In this document: piece by piece, positions 32,604-35,733 of the stretch
How positions within the stretch are numbered: the first letter of the stretch is position 1
Layout: the number at the start of each line of letters is the position of its first letter
Source: Pelagibacterales bacterium SAG-MED34
GTDB taxonomy: Bacteria; Pseudomonadota; Alphaproteobacteria; Pelagibacterales; Pelagibacteraceae
Assembly: GCA_014653665.1 (NCBI GenBank)
Contig: JACWEE010000008.1
Span: 1-35,733 of the forward strand
DNA: 35,733 bases
Direction of reading: 5' to 3'
Translations under genes and position numbers: made by a program
The notes under the pieces: model-generated
Told to the model about the DNA's origin: nothing
Databases searched by the model: none
What the model saw: only the letters and a program-made list of their open reading frames with translations

Positions 32604-34164
32604 TTTCTAATTTACTTTTTATTAATTCTTTGGTTTCTTGAACCCCAAAAAAGCTTATAAAAAAACCAAATCGTGGTCCATTTTCTACCCCAAAAACTAC
32701 CTCATATATTAACTTAAACCAATCACGCAAATTTTCTTTATAGCCATTTTCTTTGCCGACTGTATAAATTGTAGTCTGAATATCCTCTGGTTTCATTGCA
32801 TCATCGCATTTATCTAAAGAGTTTACTAAAGCGTCTAATGCAATTTTTTCGCTGACATTTGGTTTTTTATAAATTTTTTTAGATTTTATAGCGTCATTAA
32901 AATATTTAATTGCATAAGATATTAACTTGTCAAAAATTGGATGCTTATCCTGATTAATATCTTTCTTATATTTCTTAACAAACTTCCAAAGTAATTCTTT
33001 ACTATCAGCATTGCTGGTCTCAACTAAATTTAATAGCATTGAGAAGGACATAATAGAATTTTCCTCAGGTATCTCTGAATTATGAACATGCCAGACAGGG
33101 TTCATTAGTTTTTGAAGTTCGTTTTGAGTTTTACTTTTTTCAATAAAATCAAGATATTCATCGACCGCCTTTGGCACTACTTCTCTATAGAGTTTTTTTG
33201 CTCTTTTTGGATTCTGGTACATATACAAGGAGAGACTTTCAGGTGATGCATACTCTAACCATTGATCGATTGTAATACCATTTCCTTTAGACTTAGATAT
33301 TTTTTCACCTTTTTCATCTAAAAATAACTCATATGCGAAGCCAGATGGATTTGACTTACCCAACAATTTTATAATTTTTGTTGATAAAATTGCACTCTCA
33401 ATCAAATCTTTCCCATACATTTCAAAATCAACATCAAGGGCATACCATCTCATAGCCCAATCTACTTTCCATTGTAATTTACAATTTCCGTCTAAAATAC
33501 TTTGTTCTAATTTTTTGCCCTTATTATCAAAAATTATTTTTGAATTTTTAGTATCTAGTTCTGAGACTGGTATCTCTAACACAACCCCTGTATCTGGACA
33601 TATTGGTAAAAATGGAGAATATGTTTTTTGTCTTTCTTTGCCAAGGGTAGGAATAATTATGTTCATTATTCCTTCATAATTTTCTAAAATTAATTTTAAT
33701 GTATCATTGAAAAAACCAGACTTATATAAAACTGATGAACTTTTAAAACTGTATTCAAACTTAAACTTATCTAAGAAATTTTTTAACATTGCATTATTAT
33801 GTTCTCCAAAACTATTAAATTTTCCAAAAGGATCTGGAACTTGAGTTAGGGGTTTATGAAGATTTTCTTCAAGTTTTTTAGGATTGGGAATATTTTCAGG
33901 AACTTTTCTAAGTCCATCCATATCGTCAGAAAAAGTAATTATTTCTTTTGGTAGGTCTGATAAATGGTTTAAAGCATTTACAATCATTGAGGTTCTTGCC
34001 ACCTCACCAAATGTACCAATGTGCGGTAATCCACTAGGACCATATCCTGTTTGAAGAATAATTTTTCCCTTGTTTTCAATATTTTTTTTTCTCTCTCTTA
34101 GAAGCTTTTTAGCTTCAACAAAGGGCCAAGCGTTTGTTTTGTCTATGTTAGTTTTATCTATCAC
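32596..34164 (-). CDS. lysK: Lysyl-tRNA synthetase, class I
   Basis: A 522-residue class I LysRS, the type found in Archaea and in Alphaproteobacteria and a few other bacteria in place of the class II enzyme. The HIGH-type motif is GPSGLPHIGTFGE and the KMSKS motif is GEKISKSKGNG. Lysine-pocket residues such as the ITFSDDMDGLRKVP stretch are present, and the C-terminal helical cage region (about 350-522) is complete. The N-terminal repeat MIDKTNIDKTNAW duplicates DKTN. First gene of the unit lysK-pyrD. Confidence 0.95.
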   Translation of the reverse strand: MIDKTNIDKTNAWPFVEAKKLLRERKKNIENKGKIILQTGYGPSGLPHIGTFGEVARTSMIVNALNHLSDLPKEIITFSDDMDGLRKVPENIPNPKKLEENLHKPLTQVPDPFGKFNSFGEHNNAMLKNFLDKFKFEYSFKSSSVLYKSGFFNDTLKLILENYEGIMNIIIPTLGKERQKTYSPFLPICPDTGVVLEIPVSELDTKNSKIIFDNKGKKLEQSILDGNCKLQWKVDWAMRWYALDVDFEMYGKDLIESAILSTKIIKLLGKSNPSGFAYELFLDEKGEKISKSKGNGITIDQWLEYASPESLSLYMYQNPKRAKKLYREVVPKAVDEYLDFIEKSKTQNELQKLMNPVWHVHNSEIPEENSIMSFSMLLNLVETSNADSKELLWKFVKKYKKDINQDKHPIFDKLISYAIKYFNDAIKSKKIYKKPNVSEKIALDALVNSLDKCDDAMKPEDIQTTIYTVGKENGYKENLRDWFKLIYEVVFGVENGPRFGFFISFFGVQETKELIKSKLENV

Positions 34165-34237
34165 TTTTAATTAAACAGCTTATAAAATAACGTTTTTAAT
34201 AATTCTTATAGAGTTGAAATTTATTTACCATAAAATA

Positions 34238-34263
34238 ATGTCCAATCAAAATGTCCAATTATA
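34238..34263 (+). repeat. Short direct repeat over the trkH start
   Basis: ATGTCCAAT occurs at 34238-34246 and again at 34251-34259, a 13-base period. Both copies begin with ATG. The first opens an eight-codon frame that ends at 34264, out of frame with trkH and overlapping its first codons. The second copy is the start of trkH. Confidence 0.6.
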
Positions 34264-35699
34264 AAACAGTTTTTTTTACACTAGGAATTTTACAAATTAT
34301 TTTAGGTTTATCGATGATTGCGCCAATTTTAACACAATTTTTTTATGATGAACTTGACTCTGGTTTTGTAAGTTCTGGAATTACAACTGTTATATTTGGA
34401 ATTCTCTTTTTACTATCAAATTTAGATCATGATAAAAAAATTAGTTTGCCTCAGGCTTTTCTTTTAACAGCGCTATCTTGGTTGAGTATTGCTATTTTTG
34501 GTTCACTCCCATTTATATTTTCTGAGATAAATTTAAGTGTTACAGATGCTTTTTTTGAGAGTATGTCAGGTATTACTACAACTGGATCAACTATAATTAC
34601 CAATTTAAATGAAACTCCAAAAAGTATCTTACTTTGGAGGGGAATGCTTCAATGGTTAGGTGGTATTGGTATTATTGTAATGGCAATTACTTTAATGCCA
34701 CTTATGAATATTGGTGGAATGCAGTTATTTATTATATCCACAAGTGATACCCCGGAAAAAATTTTACCTAGATCAAAAGAAATAGCGTTGAGATTAATCT
34801 TAGTATACTCCGGATTAACTTTTATATGTGCATTATTTTATAAAATATTTGGTATGAACTTTTTTGACAGTGTTGTTCACTCAATGACAACAATTGCAAC
34901 AGGGGGATTCTCAAATTACAATGAATCTATTGGCTATTTTGATAGTTCGCTTATTGAATTTACATCAATTATATTTATAATCTTAGGAAGTATTCCATTT
35001 ATTGCCTATATCAAATATTTAAATGGAGACAAAAAAATATTTTTTAACGATACACAGATTAAAACTTTTATAAAAATTGTCTTTTTTTCAATTTTGTTAA
35101 TGTATTTGTATCTGTTAGTAAAAAATCAAAGTTTTTTAGACACCAATATTAGGTCTGTTACATTTAATGTAATATCTATTTTAACTGGTACTGGTTATGT
35201 AACTCAAAACTTTAGTGATTGGGGTCAATTCCCATTAATTTATTTTCTTATTCTAATGTTTATTGGTGGTTGTGCAGGTTCTACGGCCTGTGGAATTAAG
35301 ATATTTAGAGTCCAAATTTTATTCCAGTTTATTAGTATACAACTAAAAAAAATAATTTATCCAAGAGGTATATTCAAAATAAAATACGAAAATAATAATA
35401 TTGATGAAAAATTTTTGGCCTCAATTATTTCGTTTATATTTTTATATATTGTAATTTTTTTTGTTATAACAGCTCTTCTATCAACTAGTGGTTTGGATTT
35501 GACAACATCAATATCAGCTGCTGCAACATCAATATCAAATGTGGGACCTGGTTTAGGTGATATTATTGGTCCAAATGGTAATTTTTCAAATTTATCTAAT
35601 TTTTCAAAATGGATTTTAAGTTTAGCAATGATATTGGGTAGATTAGAGTTATTTGCTGTACTAGTATTATTTATTCCATCATTTTGGAGAAAATATTAA
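34251..35699 (+). CDS. trkH: Trk-type potassium uptake channel subunit
   Basis: A 482-residue inner-membrane protein with the four-repeat M1-P-M2 fold. The pore loops carry the selectivity-filter glycines in order: SGITTTGSTI, TTIATGGFSN, ILTGTGYVTQ and SISNVGPGLG. The stretch MLQWLGGIGIIVMAI after the first filter and GGCAGSTACGIKIFR are typical of TrkH/KtrB. It works with the cytosolic NAD-binding TrkA, which is not within the window. Start at 34251 fits the family N-terminus (YKTVFFTLGILQIILGL). There is no clear Shine-Dalgarno. Its stop overlaps the next ATG by one base (TAATG), so the next gene is probably in the same operon. Confidence 0.95.
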   Translation: MSNYKTVFFTLGILQIILGLSMIAPILTQFFYDELDSGFVSSGITTVIFGILFLLSNLDHDKKISLPQAFLLTALSWLSIAIFGSLPFIFSEINLSVTDAFFESMSGITTTGSTIITNLNETPKSILLWRGMLQWLGGIGIIVMAITLMPLMNIGGMQLFIISTSDTPEKILPRSKEIALRLILVYSGLTFICALFYKIFGMNFFDSVVHSMTTIATGGFSNYNESIGYFDSSLIEFTSIIFIILGSIPFIAYIKYLNGDKKIFFNDTQIKTFIKIVFFSILLMYLYLLVKNQSFLDTNIRSVTFNVISILTGTGYVTQNFSDWGQFPLIYFLILMFIGGCAGSTACGIKIFRVQILFQFISIQLKKIIYPRGIFKIKYENNNIDEKFLASIISFIFLYIVIFFVITALLSTSGLDLTTSISAAATSISNVGPGLGDIIGPNGNFSNLSNFSKWILSLAMILGRLELFAVLVLFIPSFWRKY

Positions 35700-35733
35700 T
35701 GTCTACAAGAAAACATAGCTGGAAAGATTCTTT
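35699..35733 (+). CDS. Start of a downstream gene, cut by the window end
   Basis: An ATG overlapping the trkH stop as TAATG opens a frame that runs to the window edge: MSTRKHSWKDS and one incomplete codon. The overlap type is the same as at other tight junctions here, which supports a real start. Eleven residues do not allow identification. Confidence 0.5.
   Translation, partial: MSTRKHSWKDS

Noticed and set aside
1-35733. CRISPR array, insertion sequence, prophage, integron or tRNA genes
   Set aside because: No repeat-spacer pattern, transposase, integrase, terminal inverted repeats or tRNA cloverleaf was found; nearly all sequence is covered by housekeeping genes.

Overview
The window is a gene-dense, very AT-rich stretch of a streamlined alphaproteobacterial genome, most likely a marine SAR11 (Pelagibacter-type) organism. 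Lineage markers are a class I lysyl-tRNA synthetase, a ChvG/ChvI two-component pair followed by ahcY, a RegA/ActR response regulator with its C-terminal Fis-like helix-turn-helix, a DUF1476 F1-ATPase inhibitor (zeta) and an oligopeptidase B. Adjacent genes overlap by 1-35 bases or are separated by a few bases, and no gene-free gap exceeds about 145 bases. I see no tRNA, rRNA, insertion sequence, phage, CRISPR or integrase. The assignment to SAR11 is inference from composition and gene content.

Layout. 1-1400: tail of oligopeptidase B, then a small heat-shock protein behind a sigma-32-like promoter and a ROSE-like RNA thermometer, then a small lipoprotein. 1509-6722: a complete BMP-type ABC importer (double ATPase, two permeases, periplasmic binding protein), followed convergently by a purine-type phosphoribosyltransferase; together these look like nucleoside uptake and base salvage. 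6766-8892: two tandem DUF1330 genes, a DNA glycosylase and a DMT-family exporter. 8927-14224: a tight run msrA, sulfurtransferase, RND adaptor, RND pump; the adaptor lacks the usual coiled-coil hairpin. 14221-15624 (minus): zeta inhibitor, secreted nuclease, lytic-transglycosylase-like lipoprotein. 15689-16399: gpmA.

16396-22013 (minus): chvI, chvG, ahcY, tsaE, amgK-like and murU-like genes, combining envelope sensing, methyl-cycle housekeeping, tRNA modification and probable cell-wall sugar recycling. 22064-24838 (minus): full three-domain DNA polymerase I. 24889-26383: an ABC ATPase without an adjacent permease, and regA. 26528-30688: a four-gene polyamine operon (ornithine-type decarboxylase, deoxyhypusine-synthase-like protein, N-carbamoylputrescine amidase, agmatine deiminase) preceded by a leader with an intrinsic terminator and a possible competing pairing. 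30690-34164 (minus): lysK, pyrD, rpmB, yhhQ. 34251-35699: trkH, then the first codons of another gene.

The most interesting items are regulatory RNAs in a genome with little intergenic space: the heat-responsive leader of the small heat-shock gene (491-580) and the attenuator-like leader of the polyamine operon (26452-26527). Next come the hairpin-less RND adaptor, the polyamine operon that contains a deoxyhypusine-synthase-like enzyme, and convergent gene pairs whose stop codons interlock, leaving no room for terminators.
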